A DNA stretch of 64,000 nt from Lanius collurio. Lineage: Eukaryota > Chordata > Aves > Passeriformes > Laniidae. Made by a program: the position numbers and the translations under genes. The notes under the pieces were generated by a model. The model was given only the letters and a program-made list of their open reading frames with translations. It was not told where the DNA came from and ran no database searches. This document shows positions 11,719-23,447 of the stretch, piece after piece; positions within the stretch are counted from its first letter, which is position 1; each line of letters begins with the position of its first letter. The DNA lies in assembly GCA_020086605.1 (NCBI GenBank), contig JACBWW010000017.1, positions 22,596,473 to 22,660,472 on the forward strand, written 5' to 3'.

Positions 11719-14700
11719 GTGTTACTTGTTTTCTCACAGCAGATGAACTCTACTTTCACCTTGCAATGATGGCAAATGTAGTTTAGAGATTTTAAAATGG
11801 AATTAAGAGTGACCGTGTTTTCACTGATATTTATTGTGCAGGTTTGAGAGGCAGCAAAAAGGTAGAAAAAATGTAGTGGAAAATAAGTACGCCTTTAATT
11901 ATTTTTTATAGTACAGGATGTGTTTAATGACTAGTATACATGAAGATGTGGCTTTCATATTTTAAAATCTAAAACTTGGGTAATTTGCTACAGCTGTAGG
12001 TAGTGCCTGAGATAAATGCTGTCTGGAGCAGCACCAAGTGAACTGTTTTACAGAGTGGAGTTGTTCTGAGAACATTGCTGCAAGGCAAGCTTTACATATA
12101 CAAATCACAGAAAATCACAATTCAGAACCTGTGATTTTTGTTTAAATATGACACGAGAGTAAAATGAACAACAACAAAAAAGTAAAAAAGAAAGAGAATG
12201 TGATCACCTAAAGCATTATTTCTGACTAATGGCTTGCAGTCTCTGAGGGAAGGGGTGCACAAGAGCTTCCTACTCCAAGGGAAGCCAGGCTGGAAGGAAA
12301 GGCTGGACAGAACCCAGGTACCACGTGAACCTTGTTTTCTGTGTGAGCAAGCAGCTCTGGAGAAAGGATAGGGGTGATGAGGTATCCTGCAGTGAGCACT
12401 GCAGGACAGTGGGCAGCTGGCCTCCTCAGTGCCTCCCCTGGGGTGGCCCACCCTCAGTGAGAAACTTGGCTGAAATGGCTGAAATTGGGTCAGTCTCTCA
12501 TTTTTCCACATTCCCTAGTTCTACCTGGGAATTTACTGAGTTATTTTATCTGCAGCTCCAGCAGAGAGGGAGGATGCTCTCTCATTGCTTGGACATGGGA
12601 GGTAAGAAAGGGGCTGGATACCTCTTCCCTCTGTAACTCTGGGCGCTTTTGTTAACCCCACAAGGTCTGCTTTATTTCACTGACCCACGTGCCACAGACC
12701 TATCTGTTAGTGGGGAGTGACAGCTCTCTCTTGATCTGCAACAGCATTCACTGCTGCTCTGATAAGCAGATTGGATTTCAAATGAACTTGAAACACAAGA
12801 TGACAGTTTGGGAAATGTAAAATTGAAATATGAATTGGTTATATGCTACTGCATGTGTGGGGGAGGAAAATGTGGTAACTGAGCAGTTTAAATAGCAGGG
12901 TTCCCCTCTGTTTCTTTTCTTCCTAGTGCTTGTGGTAAATTACGGGCTTAGTACTCAGAATCCAGTGCGTATTTTACCACCTTGTTTCATAAGTCTGAAT
13001 ACAGCATTTAGTGGGAGGACAGCCTGTAATTATGTTGTAAGTTATCAAACAAACTGCAGATGTATAAATGTAAGGGTAGGCTTAATTACTTTGTTTTGAA
13101 AGGGAACTTTAATATTAAACAAATGTGTACTTATTGAAAATGGCAGTGTTGAAAGCCTGCATTGTGAATCTGACTTAATAAACCTAATCTTTCCCTAAAG
13201 CTCTGTATATTATGGAGAAGTAATAAGATATCTTGCCTAACTAAAATATTTTCCTTCATCTTTGAAAAAGAACCCTGCTTCTAAAAGTAATTAATTGTTT
13301 GATTTAAAGCGTCCCATGTACATGACCAGATTTTTAATATTACCTGTGCAGATATGATAGATTGCAATAATGAGGCAAATACATGAACAGCGTGTAGTTA
13401 GAACACGTAATTTAAATGTTTGTGGGCATTTAGAGAGAGGAAAAGTAATATACATTTGCATCTATTTTTAGAAATCCTTCCTGTAAGAATCAAGCTTTGA
13501 CAAACAGAGCTAGATATGAACCTTCAGCAAAAACTGCACCTGAACCTAGGGCAAATATTTAATATCTCTCAAGAGCTGTGCTTTGTATTTCTTCACTGCC
13601 TTTTTTTTTCCTTTCTTTTTTTTCTCTTCAACCAGGACAGAAGAGGAATATCACAAGAAATACAACATTTTTTGAATAAGTCTAATTCATCTTAAAGATG
13701 ATGTGCGCTGAACATTATTGTTCAGCCCACTTTTATAAGTGCAGTAGATTTGGGTTATTCACTCACACACCAGTTGAGTGTGGGTATAATGGACATTTCT
13801 GTAAGCCAATATGAACTACTCTCAAACATTTTCAAATTTTTCCTGATTTTTACTATCAAATAAGAACAAACTGTTGGTATGCATACTGTTCAGGAAATGT
13901 GCAATGAGGAAAAAGGTTTTGTCCTTTAACACACAAAGGTATTTAAGTGAGCAGATAGACAAAATTGATCTCTTTTGATTATCTGAGTAATGATAATAGA
14001 AAGTCCTGACATTTAAAACTTATTTGGTGTGGAGAAATATGCAGTTATTGTCATCTGGGACAAACAGGAATCAGCATGAACTGTTCTGAGTTGGTGATCT
14101 GGCTTTGAAACCCATGCCATTGCTGTTCGGGTGGATTTGTTAATAATTAGCTATACATACTTAAGGAGCAAGGAAGCAGAAGGTGCTTGTGAAATAGTGA
14201 AGGAGAAATGTGTTGTTCACAGTACTGAGGGACAGAAGAAAGGAATGAGAGAGAAAAGGAGTGGAGCAGGGAAATGGGAGCCTTGTAATTCTCATGGCTC
14301 TCAGTGGGAAGACTGTCTAGAGACCAGGGGTGGTGACAGATGGACACAGGGGGTCTATTCACTACTTGTACTTGAGGTATTTGCTTTCTGTTGCAGTTTG
14401 ACCTTTCATCTAAATATGTCAACTCACCTGCTGCAGAAGTAACATCCAGTGTTTGCATGGTCCATAAGGATATGGATATTTTTTGCTGGATCAGGCACTT
14501 TGTACATCATCTAATACCTAAGGCATAAAAATTGTCATTACAGCCATCTGCAATTTTTAGCAAAGGTTAATGCCTTTAAAGGAATTTTCTTTTTTTTTTA
14601 TTAATCTATCTTGCAGCAAATAATGTGACTAAAATTTCTTGTTGGAATATTTCCAATGCTGTTAAAGGGCCATAATAAACCACGAAAAAGTTCTCTCATA

Positions 14701-15980
14701 TTTTCTTCTTTTTCTATTAGAGAACAGAGATTTACAAAGAACCCAGTTAAGAAGAGCATTAATGAATGACTGTATTAATTGTTCACAAAAGCAAAAAGCT
14801 AAGAACTTGCTTCAACAGGAAAAACAAGTTATAGGGAGAAGAGTTGCATTGCTTAACACTTTGAAAAGAACCTCTATAAGCTGGCCCTTTCTCAAGGGAC
14901 CAAACAACTGCTCTCAGGAGATCAAGTAACTACTTTATTCATGCTGAATTCAGCAAAAAAATGTGTTCCAATAGACATACGTGGTTGCTTTCGTGGTTAG
15001 ATCAAGTTTCACCTTCAGTGCCTGCAGCTATGGGAGAACACATTAGGTTTTCCAACAACACCAAAAAAAATTTCTATGAAAGTCTCAAACCTTCTCCAAA
15101 ACCTTTGAAAATTGGCTTTTCCAGGGGGTGAGTGTGACAGCTCAGAGAACATACCTGAAGGCATGGTATAATGGAGAAGAAAGAGTACCTGAGCCTGTGC
15201 TGTGTGAACGTTCAAAATAAAGTGTTAATGCAAGAGGATGCAGGAATCTCAGCATGTAAGATCCAATCCTGATGTAATTTGTGAGTTATATGCACACTAT
15301 GAGTCTTCTAGTTCTTAGTCTGAATTTAAGGGGCTGAAAGTTTCAGAGACAATTACCACTACATTTCTGTAAATAAATTCAGCTGGTGTTGCTTTCAGTA
15401 TAACAAAAGAACAAAACAGAAAAAATATTTTCATTTTAAAAACTATGTCATGTTAATGTTGAGCTTAATTATGCTTATTCGGTTAACTCTTATGTAATTT
15501 AATAGCAAAGCTTTTGCAGTCATATTCAGGTACTTTATTGAGTCCTGGGGACCTGGTCCTGATCCTATGTGCTCTACTGATCAAAAGTCATAAAAGTCAT
15601 CTCATCAACAGGCACAGCAAGTGTATATGTCCTTAATCTATTCCAGTTGCAAGATAATGGGATTTTCATTAAAACTCAAAGGAAAGACTAAGCTGAGTGT
15701 CCTTATATGGGATTTGATGTAGTCTTAGGGTGTGCATATTCAGTGTTATGATGATTCAGGTGACAGTTGTTAGCTTTATAAAGCTTTCATGGATTTTAGA
15801 CAGAGCCCTCTGCTCCAATAAGTTTCTGTAATTGACTCAAGGGTAGATGTCATGCTTGTCTAGAGTCCCATGTAAGAGTAGGTAGATAAGTCTGCTGCTT
15901 GTGAAATTGTGTCACTACTGAAAATATTTGTTGTGCATTATTATTTGTATTTTGATTGAAAGCAGAGAATTCAGCCCTAG
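11719..15980. other. Anonymous DNA, GC-richer patch near 12.2-12.65 kb
   Basis: At about 12220-12650 the sequence is clearly more G+C rich than its surroundings. It holds open frames on both strands (12325-12636 +, 103 codons; 12122-12511 -, 129 codons), neither resembling a known protein. A pyrimidine run at 13599-13629 followed by AG at 13634-13635 looks like a 3' splice site in isolation, but the downstream frame closes after about 20 codons and no donor fits. No gene is supported. Confidence 0.55.
12385..12406. repeat. Near-perfect palindrome, 10-bp arms, 2-nt centre
   Basis: tcctgcagtg at 12385-12394 is complementary to 12397-12406, separated by ag. It lies inside the GC-richer patch. 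No known site is recognised. Confidence 0.85.
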
Positions 15981-16827
15981 AAACAGAATCAAAGAGTAAG
16001 CTGAGTTGGAAGGGACCCACAAGGAACATCAAGTCCATCCCCTGGCCCTGCACAGGACCATCCCCAAGTCACACCATGTGTCTGAGAGCATTGTCTGAAT
16101 GTTTCTTGACATCTGTCAGGCTTGGTGCTGTGACCACTTCCCTAGGGAGCCTGTTCCAGAGCCCAGTCACCCTCTGGATTAAAAACTTTTATCTAATATC
16201 CAACCTAAACCTCTCTTGACACAACTTCAGGCCATTCCCTCAAGTCCCATCACTGGTCACCACAGAGAAGAGATCAGTACCTGCCCCTCCTCTTCCCCTC
16301 CAAAGGAAGATGTAACTGCAATGAGGTCTCCCTTCAATCTCCTCCAGGCTGAACAGACCAAGTGACCTCAGCTATTCCCCATGTAACTTCCCCTTTAGAC
16401 CCTTTACCATCTTTGCTGTCCTCATTTGGATGCTCTCTAACAGCTTAATGTCTTATATTCTGGCATGCAAAACCACACAGAATATTCAAGGAGAGGCTGT
16501 GCCAGCACAGAGCAGAGTGGGACAATCCCCTCTCTTGCCCAGCTGGCGATGCTATGCCTGATGCCCCCCCAGGACAACACTGGCCCTCCTACTGCTGACT
16601 CATGTTTAGCTTGCCATTAACCAGGACGCCCAGGTCCCTTTCCACAAGTGCTGCTTTCCAGCCTCTCATTCCCCTGTTTAGCTTGCCATTAACCAGGACC
16701 CCCAGGTCCCTTTCCACAAGTGCTGCTTTCCAGCCTCTCATTCCCCAGTCTGTCTGTACATCCAGGGTTGCCCCATCCCAGGTGCAGAGTCTGACACTCT
16801 CCCTTGTTGAACTTCACGATGCTTGGT
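15981..16827 (-). mobile_element. CR1 LINE, 5'-truncated, 3' end at left
   Basis: Read on the minus strand, this matches the 3' portion of avian CR1 non-LTR retrotransposons. It includes the stretch encoding the last part of the reverse-transcriptase ORF, the segment reading 'lead off with' GTGACCAGTGATGGGAC, the GGAACAGGCTCCCTAGGGA segment, and the 3' end running GGGTCCCTTCCAACTCAG into a degenerate ATTCTATG-like tail at about 15981-16000. The copy is about 0.85 kb, so it lacks most of the roughly 4-kb full element, as is usual for 5'-truncated CR1 insertions. The frame is broken and it is not coding. It contains a 72-bp tandem duplication (16603-16746). At its truncated end (16827/16828) it abuts a 172-bp segment that has an inverted copy 9 kb away. 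Subfamily cannot be fixed without alignment. Confidence 0.95.
16603..16746. repeat. Tandem duplication inside CR1, 72 bp x 2
   Basis: Units 16603-16674 and 16675-16746 are identical except for one G/C difference (position 16628 versus its counterpart). The normal CR1 sequence has this segment once, so the duplication happened within this copy or its source element. The antisense open frame at 16602-16859 repeats a 24-residue block for this reason and is not a gene. Confidence 0.95.
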
Positions 16828-16999
16828 CACATGCCATTGTGCTGTATTCGATCAATTAAACCATCCAGACAGTCCTTTGAGGATAAATGGGTAGATGCTC
16901 AAAGAACATATCTGTGCAATCTGATGAAGACATTGAAACAGCAATTCATCATTGCTTCACCATGAATGGTAATAAAGACTAACCAAATGACAGATGTTC
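16828..16999. repeat. 172-bp inverted repeat, copy 1 (fused to CR1)
   Basis: This segment is the reverse complement of 26188-26359 over its full 172 bp with no gaps. There are two mismatches (16870 against 26317, and 16942 against 26245; both C here, T-equivalent there). Homology stops sharply at both ends. The left end coincides with the truncated 5' end of the minus-strand CR1. It does not look like CR1 and I recognise no repeat family in it. See findings for the interpretation. Confidence 0.97.
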
Positions 17000-18961
17000 A
17001 GAGTTTGTGTCATCCTATAATTTATCAAGGTCTGTGCAGTCTCCCTGCCTTTGTTCTAAGTTCATGATCATGACATGACAAAAATATTATTTCAAGTTAT
17101 CTTCAAAACTCCCAGTTTAGTATGAAAACTCTTCAATACTTTTAAGACATGGCATAAAATCATATATATTACAAATTTTCATGACAGAGGACATTTTAAT
17201 ACCTTTTCTTTTAGCATAGGAAAAATGAAAATGTCCCTTGAAATGGGCCCTTATGAATCTGTGCAATAATTTGGAAGAAGTTAAAAGTACTAGTGTATTT
17301 TTGTTTCACTAATAGCATTCATTTATTGTGCTTTTATGCTCTTATTTATGAAGACTTGGTGAAATGAGGAGCAGGACTAGAGAAAGTAGGACTAGAGAAA
17401 GTAGGGATAATTTTTTTGCTCAGAGTACAAATTAAGGACAAAAATGTATTACAAGTATGAATTCATCAGTGGCAATCTAATTGAATCAGGATGTCTCTGA
17501 ATGCTTGAGACTGGCGACAGCTGCTCCGTTAACGTATATTTCTAGCTGCACAGATACTGAGACACAAAAGAGGAAATTTACAATCCATGAATCCCTCAAT
17601 GGAGACAACAAAATTGCATTGATCCTTTTAACCTCTTTCCCAGTAATCACGAAGGTCTTTCCCATATGGCCAACTTTCAGTATGAAACATCTAGTGGTTG
17701 AAATCATTCACATATACCCTCAATCTCTGTAGGTAATAGGCCAACAACATGCAGATGAAATCACAGCCACCAACAGAGAAGAGCTCCACGATTACCAGCA
17801 TAATGAAGAAGCAAACTGTGTGAACATATCAAATGTGTTCCTCAGTGTCGTGGTTTTCAGAAAACACATATTCCTTCCTATGAGAAAAGGAAAAACAAAG
17901 AAGGTTAAATGAATGAGCAGTTTTGATGAAGTATTTGTACTACAGTATTAAGAGGCAGTATTTATTGCTAATCTATGCCACAATAACTGTATGTAGCATG
18001 GAAGCATGGGAGTGAGCTGTAAGTGTGAAAGTCCAATGCAGTCTGTGCTCTGTAGCATCCACCACCATTGTTGTTCTTGAAGTGGCAGGGAGAGCCAATA
18101 TTGCAGAAATTATAATTGGAGAATCTACCTCTGTGGGCCAGGACAGTCTAATTCCAGAGGTCTGCAGGGCACAGCAACCAGTGTACTGAAAACTGCTATA
18201 GATGCACCAAATAAGCATTTTTTAAAGTCAAAAGTATGTCAGTCACTCTGATGACTCGGCAGCCACCCAACAGCCAGTAACTAGAAATGTGTAGATCAGC
18301 ATTTGAGAGAAGTTTGTGAAATGAAGTTTTATTAGCTCTTCAGAGAAATTTATTATACCACTATATTTTTCTTACTTTTCTTGAGAAACTAATATTTTTT
18401 ATAAGGTACAAGAAGTAATTGAACCCACAATCTTCCATAGCTGAATGACAGTGGCTTTGAAAATCATAATGTTCCTCAGATACAGAACTGCTCCTGCTGT
18501 AACTAGCTGCTAGAAACAGGTTTCTGGTGAGTGTGTTTCTCCTGCTTTTCAAACACACTATGTCATTCCACAGAGACAGATTGTGTAGCATACAGACCTA
18601 ATTTCGTATAAATGTAGAATTACTTGAATTGATTGGAAATTTGGTCTTGGTTCTACCTCTCTGAAACCATGGAAAGATATGTTATCCTTTTAGTTTCTTC
18701 AGGTGGGACAGATTTTAGTATGAATTAATTACACTATTCGTATGCACAAAATCTGAAAGGATCTTCCAGCAGTTTTATGAAAATCCACTAGAGCAAACCT
18801 AAAATTCCCCTGAGCTTTTGCAACTACGCAATAAAAATTTGTATATTACAAAGTTCTCTTTCTATATTTCAGTTTCAAAGGAATTCTGGTAAAGGTTTGG
18901 TCAAGCAGAGGCAGTAAGTGTTGGAAAATTGTCCAAGCTGTTGCCTTCTGTGTACACTCTA
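17000..18961. other. Anonymous DNA, no gene seen
   Basis: No coding frame is supported. A perfect 15-bp tandem duplication (aggactagagaaagt, 17373-17387 and 17388-17402) is the only local structure noted. Confidence 0.65.
17373..17402. repeat. Perfect tandem duplication, 15 bp x 2
   Basis: The two units are identical and adjacent. No function is suggested. Confidence 0.95.
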
Positions 18962-19115
18962 TGATAGAGTGATAGAATGATAGAAAGATTTCAACTGGAA
19001 GGAACCATAAAGGTCATCTTGTTACAGCTCCACGACCACGGACTGGGATGCCACCTCCTAGATCAGTTGCTCAGACCTGGGACCCAGTGTCCATCTTGGG
19101 TGTAGCCTCTTGACT
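18962..19115 (-). mobile_element. CR1 LINE 3' tail, diverged
   Basis: The plus strand reads a degenerate tail of gatagaatgatagaa repeats, then an equivalent of the CR1 3' UTR (aactggaaggaaccataaag, catctt, then gatcagttgctcagacc). This is the reverse complement of a CR1 3' end. It is short and clearly more diverged than the copy at 15981-16827. The right boundary near 19115 is approximate. Confidence 0.85.
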
Positions 19116-22100
19116 GCCCAAGGTGTACCTTTGAAGGCTCTTCGATAAGTACCCACTTTGTTCTCTTAATCTTGTGTAGCCTTTGTTTTCAGGTAGCCAG
19201 TTCAAGGCATCAGGGGCATCCCCAGAATGTCACCAGCTCCTCCAGACACCTGGCCATGGGGATGGCTGAGCATGGCCATGTCCAAGAACCACCACAGAAA
19301 GCAGGAAAACCCCAACACAAATTCCAGAACCCACATCAAAACCCACTCACAGCAGAAATACTACCATTTCCTCTTCCTTTTTCAGGGCACCTACAGACCT
19401 CATACAGCAGCTCAGCCAGCCCTGGTCTTAAGCTCTTTCTTCTCCAAGACTGCAAGAAGTTCTAAAGTTTCTAAATAGTTGACAATTAGTAATAACTTGA
19501 ACTTAGTGAAAATATTTTCTATTTATAAAATACTCAATATAATGCTGTCCCATGCTTATCTTTCCTTCATATCCTAGAATAATCAATTAAAAAGGTAATC
19601 TTTACATTCTGGAAAATCCTCTGTAGAAGTTGGATATTGGCTGTGGGACTGTTACATCTGACCTATTAGTCAATTATAATTGATTTGGAAATTGGCATGC
19701 TGCACACATTTTTGCCTGTACAACTTCTCTGCATGATGACTAATAGAGGAAAAGGGCAAAAAATAGATGCAGAATTAGGTAAAAAATCAAAAAGAAATAA
19801 ATAATTTTGTGTACGTGTGTCTGCATCCACACAAATGGTTCTGTAAGAAATGAGGCAAAACCAGTTTCAAGTTTTCAAAAATCTAAAGAGGGTGTTGCAA
19901 ATCCAGGGAGAATCATGTACCATGTACTATTACTCAGATTGTGTGTGTCTTGAGGTTTGAATTTTCTGTGGGCATAGAAAGGTCACAGAACTTAATGCTT
20001 GATCAAAAACTTGATCAAATATTAATCCCCTATTTTAGTTTTGTCCATCAACTTCTACATGATTTGCATGATTTTTACTGACATTTGCTTTTCTAACTCC
20101 TTTGGCTATTTAAAATTCCACCTTGTACATAATGTTTTGCACATTAACGTGTGCTGTAGATCTGGTTCTGTAGACTGCTCTCAAACCAAGCAAAGCCCAT
20201 ATGATTCCCAGCACCATTCCTGAAACTATCATCACCTTGCTGTATTAGGTGCTTGTGGTCTGTCAGGGAAGTTGTGTTTTAAAAGAAAAGCGCCTCATAA
20301 AAACCCACACATTTGATCTTTCAAACTATTTTTAGTTTGTGTCAATCTTCTATGGCCCTGGGCAACAGAGGCAAAATGCCAACCTTGGCAATCTTTTCAG
20401 ACACTCTAATATGCCAAGTTCTGGCAGCAGCACATTTTTATCAGAATTGTTTTCTAGCCTCAGTAAACTGCTTCAGATGCTGGTGTGCCTGTTATGGATA
20501 TGACATCCGTGGAGACCACAATGATTGCAATCAAAAAGGAGCAGAGAAAATGGAAGGAGTTAGTGTCAGTTCTGATTCTCACTATCCCTTTCATCATGAC
20601 AATAAATTAATACAGCTCAGTTTCTGCTCTGGTAAGCCTTTTCCATAAGAACAAGGTATTAGGATCCTAGTGCTTAACATTCAGAGTGAAATATTCTGGT
20701 GTTACAAATGTAGTAAAGTGTAGTATGAAATGCAAAAAAGTATGTCTGTGCAATGTCATGATAAGAATATACATGCATAGAGGAGTTAAGAAATTCAAAC
20801 TGTTGTTTCTCACAGGAATTTTAACTTAGTCTTCTTCTACTTTTATTTTCTAACACTTTCTTTGGCAGTTATTTCTAGGTCTACGTGCAGTGTGGATGTT
20901 GTGTTTGTCCTGAAAATCATAGGTTTGAATTGTTTGACATTTTGATGACTGTGAATTTCTTAACCTAATGTCACAAAAATATTATTTTAAATGATTTTTT
21001 TTTCCTTTTGAAGGGGGAGTACTTTCCATCCTTTAAAAATATAGACATGTAAAAAGCAAAAATAGTAAATTGGGATTTGTACTATTATAAAGAAAATGTC
21101 AAGTATTGAAGTTTTTGAACAACTAGTTGACCATGTAACCAGTAGCCTAACAATATCTGTGTTTTCATAATGGTAATGTGTGCTCAGAAGTGCTGAGCAG
21201 ACAAGGAAATAGTTTTGATTATGTTATATACTTTTCAACACTAGGATGCCAGGAAACATTTTCTATGTGTTTAATATCCAATGCAATACCCAGAGACTTC
21301 TTTTTGACTGTACAGAACTGGATCAGTAGCTGAAGCCTTGACTTCATAGTACCTTAAGCATACTTGTAATCCATTTGCATTGAAGCATTGAGTCAGGATT
21401 GTTATAAATATCCTGTTCTACAAAGGCCAATAGATGTTCTAGAATATGTTGGTTTTTATGTGTTAATGCATTTATTTCTTATCTGCTACTTCCAAACTCA
21501 GTCAAGTATGAAATCTTCCCCTTTGACTATATACATACAGCATTTGAAACTTGTCAAATAACTCTTTTCTGAACTAAGCAGTATGCAAAAAATGACAAGG
21601 ACATTTTTTTTAAAGTACAAAAGGCGGTTTTTAATGAAAAATAGCCACATTTTACTTTATTCATCATGAAAGGTGGTAAACTGCAGACTGAGCACAAAAA
21701 TGAAAAATATCAGTTCAGACGATATTTTTGCTTCTGAAAAACAAAAAAGAAGCTCTCAAAATAGGATTTGGCACAAAATTGCCTCTATGCTTATATTTGC
21801 TCTTCAGTTTGCTATAAAAATATGACCTTTTCAATATTTTCTCCTTGGGAGGAGGCTCTTGTCTCGAGTTTCCTTTCCAGAGGAGATTAGTGCATTAATA
21901 CCAACACTAACGCATCCCCTCCCTGAAAGAAGCCCACAGCAGGACCAAACATGATTTCTTCCTTCACTAAACAGTATGGTACCATGCTATCACTTGGACT
22001 CCTAGAAAAACAAGTCTATTCTTTGCTCTCCCATGTCTCCATAGTCTCAATAAAGAACAAAACACTTAGAAGTTTACTGCAGAGCCTATACCAATACACT

Positions 22101-23205
22101 GCAAGGCACAATTTTCTAGTTTCTCAAATGAGGGTTGGCCACCAAATTTTTGTGAGCTCTTTCTCTAGGGACCAGTAGAGAAGACATAGAGTTATTTACT
22201 CTTAGTTCCAAGTATCAAGTGTTGTTGGACACTCTTGCTTTTGAGGGGACTGCAACATACAAGATTAATAGGCTGTTCAGTGATATTCTGCTTTTATGTG
22301 CTGGCTCTCCTACCCTGAAGAAGGACAACTTGATGCTGTGCAATCATGCAAGGTACATCTGTAGCAATAAAATACAGGGGAAACCCATGCATGTGTCTGC
22401 CCCTCTACCCTCCACTCCTAACCTCTATCACCTTGTATGAAACCAAAAGAAGATAGTGAAATACTAATGCACTGTGACATAACTTTTAAGCTGCTGAAGG
22501 ACACATGCAAGTGAGAAAGGTTGTTATTTTCACACATTGTGTTGAGGGAGGATACAAAATTGTCTTTGTTAGTCTTTCCTGGTAATCTTCTGTACAGTCT
22601 CAGATGTTGCTGACTAGTAGGTGACCTAATTTATGGTAACACAACAGATGTGACAATATTGTTGAAAGTGTTATATCCATTGTACACTCACTGTCTACAC
22701 TGGAAAATTAATACTTGAGTAAATTAGTGAAAATAGCTGAAGTGTTCTGTGGAGAGGTGTTTTCTCTTGGCTTTGCAGTTAGAACTGGAATAATTTGGCA
22801 TTTCTCAAATCTGCTTTTAAGATGCAGATATGACTCTTGTAGTCATAATCCTTTGTCAGGTATATCAACTTCAAAAATTCTGTTTGACCTTAAAGACAGA
22901 ATTAAGATTTGGTTAATATTCTGTGTATGCTTTTCTTTTCACATTTACAAAACTGAGAATGTAAGAAAATCTTGAAATAGATTTTTCTTAAGAAAATCTT
23001 GCAGCAAAATGAAAACAGATCATAAAAGGAATTGATGCTTTGACTGTCAGAATCTTCTAATTTATAAAATACCTTTGAAGTCAACCAATGGTGAACAGAA
23101 ATAAAAATAAGTGTCAGTATTCCAATGTAAAATATAAGAAAGCAAGCTTTATGGAGAAAATCTTTGTAGCACTTCAGACTGGGGATAATGGACAGCCTTC
23201 CTCTT
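19116..23205. other. Anonymous DNA, no gene seen
   Basis: The segment 19170-19450 is GC-richer and holds two overlapping plus-strand frames (19172-19465 and 19227-19478), but neither resembles a known protein. A 14-bp palindrome tcaattataattga sits at 19670-19683; it resembles paired homeodomain sites but is isolated. Nothing else is recognised. Confidence 0.6.
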
Positions 23206-23447
23206 TGTCCTGATTTAACCAAGCCCCACTCAACCACTTGCTTACACTCCTTGCTCTGGTGGGATGGGCAGAGAATTGGAATGGTAAAGTGAGACAATAC
23301 ATGGGTTGAGGTAAAGATTCTTTAACAGGTGAAGCAAAAGCTGCACATACAAGCAAAGCAAACAAAGGAATTAATTCACCACTTTTATTAATTTCTGGAC
23401 TGGTAGATTTTCATCTATGTCCAGGAAAACAGAGCTCCATCATGCAC
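23206..23447 (-). mobile_element. Partial LTR of an avian endogenous retrovirus
   Basis: On the minus strand this reads as the 3' part of a common avian ERV long terminal repeat. In order there is a TTTGCTT block, a degenerate polyadenylation-signal region (CTGTTAAAGAATC), CTTTACCTCAACCCATG, a CCAATTCTCTGCCCATCCCA block, and an end resembling GGTTAAATCAGGACA. The terminal CA of the LTR corresponds to tg at 23206-23207 on the plus strand. Only the end is convincing: the upstream (U3) part is absent or too diverged beyond about 23447. No viral gene, primer-binding site or second LTR is seen, so this is a solo or broken relic. Assignment is from remembered family similarity, and the subfamily is not determined. 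Confidence 0.75.

Noticed and set aside
13599..13690. Polypyrimidine tract plus AG resembling a 3' splice site
   Set aside because: The frame after the AG closes within about 20 codons and no credible donor site follows.
16602..16859. Frame encoding a repeated 24-residue block
   Set aside because: It is the antisense translation of the 72-bp duplication inside CR1.
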